A stretch of 64,000 nucleotides of DNA. Source: Pseudobdellovibrio sp. Its GTDB lineage: Bacteria > Bdellovibrionota > Bdellovibrionia > Bdellovibrionales > Bdellovibrionaceae. Positions 34,610 to 43,769 of the stretch are shown here, in pieces (position 1 is the first letter of the stretch; every line of letters begins with the position of its first letter). The DNA lies in contig JAMPXC010000014.1 in assembly GCA_023701385.1 (NCBI GenBank), forward strand, positions 1-64,000, in the 5' to 3' direction. The position numbers were made by a program, and so were the translations under genes. Under the pieces are notes generated by a model, which had not been told where the DNA came from, did not search any database, and was given only the letters and a program-made list of their open reading frames with translations.

Positions 34610-36407
34610 GTTGATCCACATCATAACCCAAATGATCTGCTAAGTGGTAAGACATCAATTGTAATGGCACTACCGCCACTAATGGATTTGTTGTCCATAG
34701 AGCTGCCGGAAGCGATAAGTAAAATTCAGACATTGATTTTAGCGCTGCATTTTCGCCTGTACCGATAGAAATGATTTTTCCACCGCGCGCTTTAGCTTCT
34801 TGTAAATTAGAGATCGTTTTATCAATCAAATCATCACTAGGAGCCACAACCACAATGGCCATTTTTTCGTCGATTAACGCTAAAGGTCCGTGCTTCATTT
34901 CGCCAGCGGCATAACCTTCGGCGTGCATGTAAGCTAATTCTTTAAGTTTTAAAGCGCCTTCTAAGGCGATCGGAAAGCTAACACCACGGCCTAGGTATAA
35001 GAAACCTTTGAATTCGCCAAGTTTTGAAGCCGCTTCATTAAAGTATTTATCGTAAGATAAAACTGTTTCCATTTGGCTTGGCACAGCTAATAAAGCTTTT
35101 ACGATTTCTTTCTCTGATAGCGGAGAAATTCCACCGCGGGCTTTAGCAATTTGCACGGCTAAAATATTTAATAACGATAATGTGCTCGTGAAAGCTTTTG
35201 TACTTGCTACACCAACTTCTACGCCGGTGTTCATGTACATGTGACCCATGGCTTCGCGGTCAATTGTCGAATGCGCAACATTCGTGATTGAAAGCGTTTT
35301 GGCGCCATGTTCTTTGGCTAAACGAATCGCCGCTAAGGTATCTGCCGTTTCACCTGATTGTGAAATTGTGATCACTAAAGTGTTTTCAGGTAAAATCGGT
35401 TTACGGTAACGAAATTCAGAAGCGATATCTGTCTCAACCGGAATTTTCGCGATCTGTTCGATTAAATATTTGCCAACCATCGCCGCGTAGTAACTTGTAC
35501 CGCAGGCAATGAAAAATACGCGGTCAATTTTTTTATACATTTCTATCGTGTCGTAGCCGATGTTTTTCATCAGAATCGAATGTGTATCGGTATCAATGTA
35601 CGGAGCAATCGCTTGTGCCACAGCTCTTGGTTGTTCATAGATTTCTTTAAGCATGAAATGCTTGTAACCCATTTTTTCAACCTGATCGGCTGACCAATCA
35701 ACTGTTACGATTTCTTTTTTAAGAACCTCGCCTTTTTGACTTAAGAACTGAACCGAACCGTTATTGATATGCACGATTTCGCGGTCATTTAAATAAACGA
35801 ATTTTTTCGTGTGCTTAATTGCCGCTTGCACGTCAGAAACTACGAAAAATTCTTTTTCGCCGATACCCACGATTAAAGGTGGACCATCTTTGAAAGCGAT
35901 TAATTCATTCGGAGATTTTTCCCACATCACTAAAATCGAGAAAGCGCCGACGATTTTATTTAAAGTGTTTTTTACTGACTGAAGTAAGTTGTTAGTTTTC
36001 TGGATATCTTCCCAGATTAAGTGCGCTACTAATTCTGAATCTGTATCAGATTTAATATCAGCACCTTTTTTTAATAACTCTTCTTTGATTTCTAAATAAT
36101 TTTCAATAATGCCGTTGTGAACAATACTGATCTCGCCCACTTGGTGGGGATGGGCATTACGTTCAACCGGAGCACCGTGAGTGGCCCAACGAGTGTGGCC
36201 AATACCTAAGTGACCGTTGAAGTGTTCAGAAACGATTTTGTCTTCTAGATTTTTTAATTTACCTTCAGCACGCACGCGTTTTGTTTTGCCATCATGAATA
36301 ACAGCAATACCCGCACTGTCGTAACCACGGTATTCAAGTTTTTTTAAACCATCGATAATAATATTTTTAGGTTCTTGGGGGCCTAAGTAGCCAACGATTC
36401 CACACAT
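34575..36407 (-). CDS. glmS: Glutamine-fructose-6-phosphate aminotransferase GlmS
   Basis: First step of UDP-GlcNAc synthesis, 610 aa. The N-terminal Cys2 nucleophile (MCGIVGYLG) begins the glutaminase domain, with RGYDSAGIAV and HTRWATHGAP. The two SIS sugar-isomerase domains contain FFIACGTSYYAAMVGKYL, SQSGETADTLAA and the C-terminal LAKSVTVE tail typical of the enzyme. The ATG lies 3 nt after the glmU stop, so there is no room for a leader ribozyme. Its C-terminal codons overlap the transglycosylase gene by 35 nt. Confidence 0.96.
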   Translation of the reverse strand: MCGIVGYLGPQEPKNIIIDGLKKLEYRGYDSAGIAVIHDGKTKRVRAEGKLKNLEDKIVSEHFNGHLGIGHTRWATHGAPVERNAHPHQVGEISIVHNGIIENYLEIKEELLKKGADIKSDTDSELVAHLIWEDIQKTNNLLQSVKNTLNKIVGAFSILVMWEKSPNELIAFKDGPPLIVGIGEKEFFVVSDVQAAIKHTKKFVYLNDREIVHINNGSVQFLSQKGEVLKKEIVTVDWSADQVEKMGYKHFMLKEIYEQPRAVAQAIAPYIDTDTHSILMKNIGYDTIEMYKKIDRVFFIACGTSYYAAMVGKYLIEQIAKIPVETDIASEFRYRKPILPENTLVITISQSGETADTLAAIRLAKEHGAKTLSITNVAHSTIDREAMGHMYMNTGVEVGVASTKAFTSTLSLLNILAVQIAKARGGISPLSEKEIVKALLAVPSQMETVLSYDKYFNEAASKLGEFKGFLYLGRGVSFPIALEGALKLKELAYMHAEGYAAGEMKHGPLALIDEKMAIVVVAPSDDLIDKTISNLQEAKARGGKIISIGTGENAALKSMSEFYLSLPAALWTTNPLVAVVPLQLMSYHLADHLGYDVDQPRNLAKSVTVE

Positions 36408-36410
36408 ACA

Positions 36411-37790
36411 CTAATCCTTTTTTGCCGGGGTAAATTTTTTCGCGTAGCCTTCTTTGTTTTCTTGCTTCGCGCGGCCAATAGCTAAAGCACCATCTGGGAC
36501 GTTTTTCGTAACTGTCGTGCCCGATGCAATAATCGCATCATGGCCAACCTCCACCGGAGCCACTAATTGGCTGTCACTGCCAACGAATACACGGTCTTTA
36601 ATAACTGTTTTATATTTTTTACGATCAGCCGCATAGTTACACGTGATTGTGCCACAGCCGATGTTTACATCTTCACCAATTTCAGCGTCGCCTAAGTAAG
36701 TTAAATGGCCGGCTTTTGATTTTTTGCCGAAGTTAACTTTTTTTAACTCAACGAAATTTCCGATTTGCGCCTGTTCACCGATTGTTGTGTCGGGGCGAAT
36801 TCGGGCATAAGGTCCCAATTTGGCCTGTGATTTAACCACAGCCGATTCGATATAAGTTCCCGCTTTAATTTGAACGCCATCTTGTAAAATAGCTTCAGAA
36901 ATAAACGCATTTGGTTCAATCACACAGAAAGGACCCACTGCTGTTTTACCACGAATAAAAACATTCGGGTAAATCACGCTGCCTGCACCAACAACAACTG
37001 TTTCTTCGATGTATGTTGAATTCGGATCTAAGATAATCACACCTTCAGCCATAAGCTGTTGGCATTTTTGCATGTACACATATTTTGTGGCTTCAGCTAA
37101 CTCAACTTGGTTATTTACACCGTGAGAAACGTGTTTGTTTTTAGTCACAATAGCATCCACAGCACATTTGTTATCTAACGCGATTGAAATTAAATCTGTT
37201 AAATAAAATTCACCTTTAGAGTTGTTGTTTTTAATTTGTGGTAAAAACTTTTTAAGTAATGCCGCTTTCACAACGTACATGCCAGTATTTACTTCTTTGA
37301 TTTTTAAAGTTTCAGCTGAAGCGTCTTTAGCTTCAACGATGGCTTTAAGCTGGTTACCTTGACGAACGATACGGCCGAATTCTTTGGCGTTATCTAATTC
37401 AACCGACACAACCGCTAGATCTAACTTGCGTTCGCGAAAGTCAGTTAAAAAACCTTTGATATCTTCAGCGGTGATTAACGGGTGATCGCCATTTAAAATA
37501 ATAACATCACCTTCGATAGAATCTACTTGCGCGGATTTTACAGCATCGCCTGTGCCGAGTTGTTTTTCTTGCACATAGGTCGCAACACCTAAAGGTTCTA
37601 CTACAGATTTTACTAAGTTATTACCGTGACCAACAACAAGACGAATTTCTTCGATCTCAGCTTTTAAACATTGGCTTAAAATACGAACGATCATCGGCTG
37701 CCCAGAAACCGGGTGTAACACCTTTGGCAGAGGGCTTTTCATGCGTGTGCCTTGGCCGCCAGCTAAAATAATTGCAGTAGTTTTGGTCAT
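36411..37790 (-). CDS. glmU: Bifunctional N-acetyltransferase/uridylyltransferase GlmU
   Basis: Last two steps of UDP-GlcNAc synthesis, 459 aa. The uridylyltransferase signature is LAGGQGTRMKSPLPKVLHPV, with NGDHPLI in the middle. The C-terminal acetyltransferase is a left-handed beta helix built of hexapeptides, with KAGHLTYLGDAEIGEDVNIG holding the catalytic-region His. The ATG at 37790 has GGAG seven nt upstream; a TTG 12 nt earlier would leave no spacing. It is cotranscribed with glmS. The divergent HAD gene starts 145 nt away. Confidence 0.95.
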   Translation of the reverse strand: MTKTTAIILAGGQGTRMKSPLPKVLHPVSGQPMIVRILSQCLKAEIEEIRLVVGHGNNLVKSVVEPLGVATYVQEKQLGTGDAVKSAQVDSIEGDVIILNGDHPLITAEDIKGFLTDFRERKLDLAVVSVELDNAKEFGRIVRQGNQLKAIVEAKDASAETLKIKEVNTGMYVVKAALLKKFLPQIKNNNSKGEFYLTDLISIALDNKCAVDAIVTKNKHVSHGVNNQVELAEATKYVYMQKCQQLMAEGVIILDPNSTYIEETVVVGAGSVIYPNVFIRGKTAVGPFCVIEPNAFISEAILQDGVQIKAGTYIESAVVKSQAKLGPYARIRPDTTIGEQAQIGNFVELKKVNFGKKSKAGHLTYLGDAEIGEDVNIGCGTITCNYAADRKKYKTVIKDRVFVGSDSQLVAPVEVGHDAIIASGTTVTKNVPDGALAIGRAKQENKEGYAKKFTPAKKD

Positions 37791-37910
37791 ACTATTCTCC
37801 AAACGATCATGTATCCGTTTTCAACATAATATCATATTTATTTCGTTGCATTTCGTCAGCCAAATTCTTTTTTAGAACTAGGCAAATTGTGACTTTGCAG
37901 GCACAGTTAT

Positions 37911-37934
37911 TGTTAAAGGATTGTGGAACATTAC
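37911..37934 (+). promoter_or_regulatory. 24-bp leader block, copy 1 (HAD gene)
   Basis: TGTTAAAGGA-T-TGTGGAACATTAC directly abuts the ATG of the HAD hydrolase. The same block with a single base change is at 59221-59244, 2 nt before the ATG of the adenosine deaminase family gene. The block contains AAAGGA and GTGGAAC as weak ribosome-site candidates. The identity is far beyond what a ribosome site needs, so a shared regulatory element is likely. Confidence 0.62.
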
Positions 37935-38615
37935 ATGGGAATTCGCTCGATAGCTTTTGATTTAGACGACACTCTACTAGACACCACTGGGCTTCTGGTA
38001 CCTCAAGCCTCGCAGGATGCTTTTCAGATCCTAATCGATGCTGGTCTTCGTTTAGATTTAAAAACCTGCGAAGAACACCGTCTAAGTTTAATCCGCACAA
38101 TTTCCCACAAAGACGTATTTAAGAAGTTAGCCCATGAATACGGCACTGCAGCTACACAAGCCGCAGTCGAGCTAGCGAACAAGGCTTTTTACCACCCCCG
38201 CTTACCTGAAAAGTTAGACCTTTTACCGGGAGCTTTAGAAAACTTAAACCTGCTCAAAAAAAAGTATAACTTGTACTTAGTCACAGCAGGTTTTCAAGAT
38301 GCCCAGGCTGCAAAAATTAAAAGCTTAGGTATTGCTGATTATTTTAAAAAAGTGTTCGTGGTAAACAGTTTAAATTCTGAAAAAAAATTCACCGCTTTTA
38401 AAATGATTTTAGACGGCGATAGCATCAAACCCAATGAATTACTTTGTATCGGTAATTCGTTATCTTCAGAAATTAAAGACGCCCGCCAGATTGGCGCCTG
38501 GGCTTGTTATTTTGAATTCGGTGAAGACCGCGGTTCAGTTCCTAAAGAACCTGAATTTCAACCGCACTTTCATATTAAAACCCATCAGGAGTTAATTGCC
38601 GCATGCCAACTTTAG
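37935..38615 (+). CDS. HAD-superfamily hydrolase
   Basis: Likely phosphatase of the HAD fold, 226 aa. Motif I is AFDLDDTLLDT near residue 8 (two Asp of DxD). Motif II lies in YLVTAGFQDAQAAKIKSLG. Motif III/IV is in LLCIGNSLSSEIKDARQIGAW, where the acidic pair is replaced by N and E-K-D. The size and layout resemble 5'-nucleotidase/PGP-like enzymes. ATG at 37935 is chosen; an in-frame GTG four codons earlier falls in the shared leader block. It overlaps the kinase gene by 13 nt. Confidence 0.82.
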   Translation: MGIRSIAFDLDDTLLDTTGLLVPQASQDAFQILIDAGLRLDLKTCEEHRLSLIRTISHKDVFKKLAHEYGTAATQAAVELANKAFYHPRLPEKLDLLPGALENLNLLKKKYNLYLVTAGFQDAQAAKIKSLGIADYFKKVFVVNSLNSEKKFTAFKMILDGDSIKPNELLCIGNSLSSEIKDARQIGAWACYFEFGEDRGSVPKEPEFQPHFHIKTHQELIAACQL

Positions 38616-40414
38616 AGTGTCGTGTCGCCGTTGCCTCGCCGAATCACACACTTGATGGATTAATCCAAAATGGTTTTGCTTACTCTTTACTTGAATCCCC
38701 TTACCTTAAATCCGTCGATCACAAAGTCAGTACCGATATTTTAATTATCGGCGAAAAACAGTTGCCAGATTTAGCGAAGGTTCGCGCGCAGATTAATTTT
38801 AATTACTGCTATCTGGTTTTTGAAAATGAACAGTCGCAAGTGAGCGCTGATTTATATAACCAATTTAAGCCTGACCAGGTTTTAAATAAAAACGAACTGA
38901 CTGAAAAATTAATTTTTACCCAGCTTGAAAATTTAGATCTACAAAGACAAAACGAAGCCAAAAGACGTTTAACTTCTGAATTAATAGATCAAGACCAACA
39001 GATCAAAGCTTCGCTTCGCCAGCAGATTTTTCAAGACCAGCAAGAGTTGATCGACCGCAGACAAAAAATCTTAGAAGTAAATAACCGTATCGAATCTTTG
39101 CGTAAGATTTTATTCAGCCTGTCTGAAGAAAATGATGTCACCCGCATTGAAACTTTACTGAATGAGTTATTACCGCAGGCTACAGCAGCCACGTGGATTA
39201 AAATTATTCCTGATTACTTGGCTGAAAACTTTGAAAAAGACTTACAGACACAGTTGCCTAGCTTTTTTGCAAAGAAGCAGTGTTCGAAGTATTACATTTA
39301 TTTTATGAAAGGCAATAACCGCCCGTTCAGAAGTTCTGATAACGAAATGTTTCAGAAAGTGTCAGATGCCCTTCATTTTAATTTAGCTAAGGCTGAATCG
39401 CTCAGCGAACAACAGCACTTAGAAAAAATCGTCTCGACCGCGTTTAATTCCACAGCTTACCCGCTTTTAGTGGTGAACAAAGACTACCGCATTTTAGAGT
39501 CAAATAAAGCTTTTCACCGTTATCCGGTTAAAAGTGAAAATCCTAAATGTTATGAAGTGATGTTTAATCGCGAATTACCGTGCGTGGGTTGTAAGTTCGG
39601 TACAAACTTTCAAGTGCAAACACAGACTGAAACCACAACCACGTTTCACAATGTGCAGTCACAGCGTTTAGCCGGCCACGAAGACAGAAACAGCCACTGG
39701 GTGCATTTTTACGTCGATATCACCGAAGAAAAAATGCTCGAGCAGCGTCTAAGCCAAACAGCTAAGATGAAAGAACTAGGCCTTATTTCTTCATCAATTG
39801 CGCATGAGTTAAATAATCCACTCGGTGGAATCATTTCTTACATTCAAATTCTTCAGATGGAGTTAAATAAAGAACATCCTCTGCAAGGTGAATTAAAAGA
39901 TATGAATATGGCCGCCCAGCGCATGAAGCAGATTATTGAAAATCTTTTGATCTTCTCGCGCCGTCCGTACACGCAGGAAAAAGAAAACGTTCTTTTTAAA
40001 GACTTACTTTTAGAATCTTTAAAAATGAATGAACTGGCGTTTAAGATTGAAAACATCAAAGTGGTGCAGAATTTAGATCAAATCACTGATGCCATCACGG
40101 TTTCACGCTCAAACTTTCGTGATTCATTAAACCTTATTTTTAACTTTTTCATTGAAGGCCTGCGCCGCTTGCGCCTGCAGAAGAATACGCAGACCGGGTT
40201 GATTGAGGTAAAATTTTCCCAGGACCAAATCAACTTTCATTTAGACTTACAATCTAACATCGGTCCGCTGAATGATGAACAAAAGAACAAGAACATATAC
40301 TTTCTGGTGATTCATAAGTCCTTAATAGATCAAGGATTTCAAGTAGAATTAACCGAACCGAACGCCTCGTGGGTCGCAATGCGTATGACTTTACCGAAGG
40401 CTAGTCGCAGCTAA
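38603..40414 (+). CDS. PAS-containing sensor histidine kinase with a degenerate ATP-binding domain
   Basis: Sensor kinase of 603 aa without membrane segments. The N-terminal ~110 residues are a domain I cannot name, followed by a coiled coil (~113-170) and a PAS-like domain at about 275-375 with a Cys cluster (KCYEVMFNRELPCVGCKFG). The phosphoacceptor region is ISSSIAHELNNPLGGIISYI. In the last ~150 residues, only a vestige of the N box (NFRDSLNLIFNFF) is seen and there is no DxGxG or GTGLG. Autophosphorylation is therefore doubtful. It is followed by a sigma-54 response regulator after 176 nt. Confidence 0.85.
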   Translation: MPTLECRVAVASPNHTLDGLIQNGFAYSLLESPYLKSVDHKVSTDILIIGEKQLPDLAKVRAQINFNYCYLVFENEQSQVSADLYNQFKPDQVLNKNELTEKLIFTQLENLDLQRQNEAKRRLTSELIDQDQQIKASLRQQIFQDQQELIDRRQKILEVNNRIESLRKILFSLSEENDVTRIETLLNELLPQATAATWIKIIPDYLAENFEKDLQTQLPSFFAKKQCSKYYIYFMKGNNRPFRSSDNEMFQKVSDALHFNLAKAESLSEQQHLEKIVSTAFNSTAYPLLVVNKDYRILESNKAFHRYPVKSENPKCYEVMFNRELPCVGCKFGTNFQVQTQTETTTTFHNVQSQRLAGHEDRNSHWVHFYVDITEEKMLEQRLSQTAKMKELGLISSSIAHELNNPLGGIISYIQILQMELNKEHPLQGELKDMNMAAQRMKQIIENLLIFSRRPYTQEKENVLFKDLLLESLKMNELAFKIENIKVVQNLDQITDAITVSRSNFRDSLNLIFNFFIEGLRRLRLQKNTQTGLIEVKFSQDQINFHLDLQSNIGPLNDEQKNKNIYFLVIHKSLIDQGFQVELTEPNASWVAMRMTLPKASRS

Positions 40415-40502
40415 TTTGTTAAGATTTTTGCCAAAAAATGCATAAAAATTAGCAGCACGACTCGGCCTTCCAAAGTCCTGAAATGCAGTCCTGGCCTACG
40501 TT

Positions 40503-40524
40503 TTTTTGACACCTCCGTCAAAAA
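40503..40524. repeat. Hairpin upstream of the response regulator
   Basis: TTTTTGAC at 40503-40510 and GTCAAAAA at 40517-40524 form an 8-bp stem around ACCTCC. A T-run before and an A-run after it make a terminator reading from the minus strand possible, but no gene ends there on that strand. The 176-nt gap also holds GATCA/TGATC at 40546-40558. Confidence 0.4.
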
Positions 40525-40590
40525 TTGGATTAGGATAATCAAGTAGATCATGATGATCTTTGACCACGCGACCTCCACGGAAGGAAGTAC

Positions 40591-42009
40591 ATGAAGACCA
40601 GCCGAGTTTTGATTTTAGATGATGAATCAACACTAAGAACCGCTCTATTTCGCTTACTTGATCGCAAAGGCCATAATGTCGTTACAGCTCAAAAAATTGA
40701 TGAAGCGAAAAACTTCTGTGCTCCTGATAAAAAATTTGATTTAGCTATTGTTGATCTGAATTTACCAGATGGCGATGGCATGGAGTTCATGACTTTCTTA
40801 AAACAATTGTATCCAGAAATTCAAGTGATCATCTTAACAGGTTCTGGTTCTATTGATTTAGCTATTAAAGCCACTCAGCAAGGTGCTTACCACTTCTTAA
40901 CTAAGCCTTTTAATGTGGAAGAACTTATTAGTCTTGTGGATAAAGCGTTAGATCACAAATCTTTACAGCAAGAAAATATCCAGTTACGCCAAGAAATTAC
41001 TTCTAAATACAAATTCACGCAAATCATCGGTGAAAGCCAAACTATTAAAGAATGTCTTTCATTGGTTGAACGTGTAGCTGACTCTGATTCGACAGTGTTA
41101 GTTCAAGGTGAATCTGGAACTGGTAAAGAATTAATCGCCAGAGCTATTCACTACAATTCTCCGCGTGCTAAAGGCCCATTTATCGCGATTAACTGCGGGG
41201 CGATTCCTTCTGAATTATTAGAATCTGAATTATTCGGTCATGTAAAAGGCGCTTTCACTGGGGCCATCGCTAACCGTGCCGGTCGTTTTGAATTAGCTGA
41301 CGAAGGCACATTATTCTTAGATGAAATCGGTGATTTAGAACCAAGCTTACAAGTTAAATTATTACGTGCCTTACAAGAAAAGAAGTTTGAGCCCGTTGGT
41401 TCAACGAAAACTGTATCTGTGAATGTGCGTGTTATCACAGCGACTAACGTAGATTTAGAAAAAGCTGTTGAAGAAGGTAAGTTCAGAGAAGATCTTTACT
41501 ACCGTTTAAATGTTATTCCGATTCAAATTCCGGCATTACGTGAACGTAAAACAGATATTCCGTTATTGTTGAATCACTTTTTAAATAATTTTAATAAAAA
41601 TAAAACAAAAACGATCTCTGGATTTTCTCCTGAAGCGATGAATTGTTTAATCAATTACGCTTGGCCAGGAAATATTCGTGAATTAGAAAACTTAGTTGAG
41701 CGTTTATCTATTCTTAAAGGCCATGGCGAAGTGGCGCCGCAGGATTTACCGGCGAAATATAAATCAGCAGCCGCTTGTTATGCTGAAACCGGTTCAATTG
41801 ATATTCCTGAAGAAGGTTTAGATTTTAATAATGCTGTCGATCAGTTTGAAAATGCTTTAATTATTAAAGCCTTAGAAAAAACCGGCTGGAATAAAAACCA
41901 AGCGGCTATGTTATTACGTTTAAACCGTACAACTTTAGTAGAAAAGATGAAGAAAAAAGGTCTTAAATCTGGCGCAGAAACTTCTGAGCTTGAAATTGGC
42001 AACGCCTAA
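40591..42009 (+). CDS. Sigma-54-dependent response regulator (NtrC family)
   Basis: A 472-aa transcription activator. The receiver domain carries the acidic pair (LILDDE), the phosphoacceptor D55 in AIVDLNLPDGDG, then LTGS and TKPF. The AAA+ domain has Walker A GESGTGKE (~171), the sigma-54 contact loop GAFTGAIANRAGRFELAD, and Walker B GTLFLDEIGD. The C-terminus is a Fis-type HTH (NKNQAAMLLRLNRTTLVEKMKKKG). GGAAGGAAGTAC precedes the ATG. It could activate the sigma-54 promoter of the flagellar operon in this window, but the target is unproven. Its likely partner is the upstream kinase. Confidence 0.93.
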   Translation: MKTSRVLILDDESTLRTALFRLLDRKGHNVVTAQKIDEAKNFCAPDKKFDLAIVDLNLPDGDGMEFMTFLKQLYPEIQVIILTGSGSIDLAIKATQQGAYHFLTKPFNVEELISLVDKALDHKSLQQENIQLRQEITSKYKFTQIIGESQTIKECLSLVERVADSDSTVLVQGESGTGKELIARAIHYNSPRAKGPFIAINCGAIPSELLESELFGHVKGAFTGAIANRAGRFELADEGTLFLDEIGDLEPSLQVKLLRALQEKKFEPVGSTKTVSVNVRVITATNVDLEKAVEEGKFREDLYYRLNVIPIQIPALRERKTDIPLLLNHFLNNFNKNKTKTISGFSPEAMNCLINYAWPGNIRELENLVERLSILKGHGEVAPQDLPAKYKSAAACYAETGSIDIPEEGLDFNNAVDQFENALIIKALEKTGWNKNQAAMLLRLNRTTLVEKMKKKGLKSGAETSELEIGNA

Positions 42010-42029
42010 TTGGTCAAAGCGGAACCACC

Positions 42030-43769
42030 GTGATTTACCAAAACAAATTCATCATTACGACCAAACTTCCAATCGACCGCCTATGGGCGGTCATGTCTGA
42101 TACTTCACGCATGAATAAAACTATGGGGCTTCCCCCCTGGGAAGAAGCTGAACTGAACGGTTCACGCGTTGTACGCACCCATGTTTTAGGCCAAGAGCAA
42201 GAATGGGTCGAATCACCTTGGACTTGGATCGTAAATCAAGAAATCAATCAAGAGCGCATCTACAAAAAAGGTTTGATGCAAAAACAAACCGGCAAGTTTC
42301 GTCTTCTTTCAGAAAAAACTTCAGATGGCTTAAATCAAGTTGAAGTTTCTTTTACCTGGTACGGTGGAGCTCTGCTTCGTTTTGTGATTGGACCGATGTC
42401 AGCTAAGTTTTTAAAAAAAGCGATGACCGAGTATGTGCAAAACCAAGAACGAATTTATTTTGCCAATGTTAAGGCTAAGAACTTAGCTTTAACGCCGTTA
42501 CGTGAATTAACTGCGCAAGACACCGATTTTATCGAAGTAATTACCAAAGAAGCGCAAAGTTCAAAACCTGAAATTCTAAAAACACTTCTTCGTTATTTGA
42601 TAGCTTCCGATTCTTTAGATATTCATAAAATTAATCCGAAAAAAACCGCTAAAGACACTGGGCTTAAAACGCATGAAGTGATTGAGCAATTAACAAAACT
42701 CACACAAAGCGGTTATCTGGCTTTAACGTGGGATGTGATTTGTCCGCATTGCCGTGGTCCGCAACTAGAAGCTGCAAAACTTCGTTTTGTAGCTGAAAGT
42801 ACGATATGCCAGTCTTGTGATTTAGAATTTTCAACACAATCTGATCAATCTATTGAAGTGACGTTCAAACCGCAATCGAAGTTTCGTGAAATCGGCAGTA
42901 TCACTTACTGTGCTGCAGAGCCTGCGAAAAAATCACATATCTTAATGAACTGGCCCGCTAGTGAAATGCAGTCGGCAAAGATTGATTTAAAACCGGGAAC
43001 TTACCGGGCCCGCACGCTCCACAGCAAAAAAGAATGTGCAGTTAAAGTTGAAGATAAAACAGCTTCAAAACAAAAAATAAATTTAGATTTTAAACAGCCA
43101 CTAATGACTTTAGCTTCTGGTGAAACTGAAATTTCTTACACTGGTTCAGAAAAAGATTTTTTCGTTTTTGAAAGCCTAGCCTGGAGTGATGAAAGATATT
43201 TAGCTGGCGAAGCCTTAAGTAACACGCACATTCGCACTTTAGTGAATGATGATTTATTAAAAAGTGGTGTAAAGCTTGATATCGGTGAACAAATTATTTT
43301 ATTTACTGATATTGTGGGATCAACACCGATGTATAAACGCTTAGGTGACAACAAAGCTTTTATCGCGGTTCAAGATCACTATGTTGAAATTGAAAATATC
43401 ATTAAGGCCAATAGCGGCGTTGTGGTTAAATTTATCGGTGATGCGGTGATGGCTGCCTTTACAGATGCCAGCTTAGCCTTTAAAGCGAATCAAGAAATTC
43501 ATTCAGCGTTTAAAAATAATAAAGATTCTTTGGTTTTACGTACGTCATTTCATATTGGTCAGGTTTTATGTGTGAATATGAATGTAGGCTTAGATTATTT
43601 CGGACAAACCGTAAACACAGCGGCCAAATTACAGGGATGGGCGGATGGTTTTGAAACCGCTGTGTCAGAGCAAACGTTACAGAGAGTACCAGAGTCACAA
43701 CGTTTGCAGCTTACAATCAAAAAATCAGGCTTTGATGACAAACTTAGGGAGCAAGTTCTCGTTTTTTAG
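42030..43769 (+). CDS. Class III adenylate cyclase with SRPBCC-like domain and zinc-ribbon
   Basis: A 579-aa cytoplasmic protein. The first ~150 residues look like an SRPBCC (START-like) domain. A middle region of the DUF5939 kind has a zinc-ribbon (CPHCRG and CQSCDL, ~247-272). The C-terminal catalytic domain (~420-579) has both metal Asp motifs (FTDIVGST and FIGDAVMAAF), the adenine-specifying Lys (VVKFIGD) and Asp (GLDYFG). The transition-state pair is N present and Arg replaced by Lys (VNTAAKLQ). It starts with GTG 20 nt after the response regulator stop, so the two are probably cotranscribed. Expected product is cAMP. Confidence 0.87.
   Translation: MIYQNKFIITTKLPIDRLWAVMSDTSRMNKTMGLPPWEEAELNGSRVVRTHVLGQEQEWVESPWTWIVNQEINQERIYKKGLMQKQTGKFRLLSEKTSDGLNQVEVSFTWYGGALLRFVIGPMSAKFLKKAMTEYVQNQERIYFANVKAKNLALTPLRELTAQDTDFIEVITKEAQSSKPEILKTLLRYLIASDSLDIHKINPKKTAKDTGLKTHEVIEQLTKLTQSGYLALTWDVICPHCRGPQLEAAKLRFVAESTICQSCDLEFSTQSDQSIEVTFKPQSKFREIGSITYCAAEPAKKSHILMNWPASEMQSAKIDLKPGTYRARTLHSKKECAVKVEDKTASKQKINLDFKQPLMTLASGETEISYTGSEKDFFVFESLAWSDERYLAGEALSNTHIRTLVNDDLLKSGVKLDIGEQIILFTDIVGSTPMYKRLGDNKAFIAVQDHYVEIENIIKANSGVVVKFIGDAVMAAFTDASLAFKANQEIHSAFKNNKDSLVLRTSFHIGQVLCVNMNVGLDYFGQTVNTAAKLQGWADGFETAVSEQTLQRVPESQRLQLTIKKSGFDDKLREQVLVF

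Noticed and set aside
35070-35090. TGGCAC sequence inside glmS as a second sigma-54 promoter
   Set aside because: No GC at the required 10-nt spacing follows.
36408-36410. glmS ribozyme or riboswitch upstream of glmS
   Set aside because: Only 3 nt separate glmU and glmS, so there is no room for such an element.
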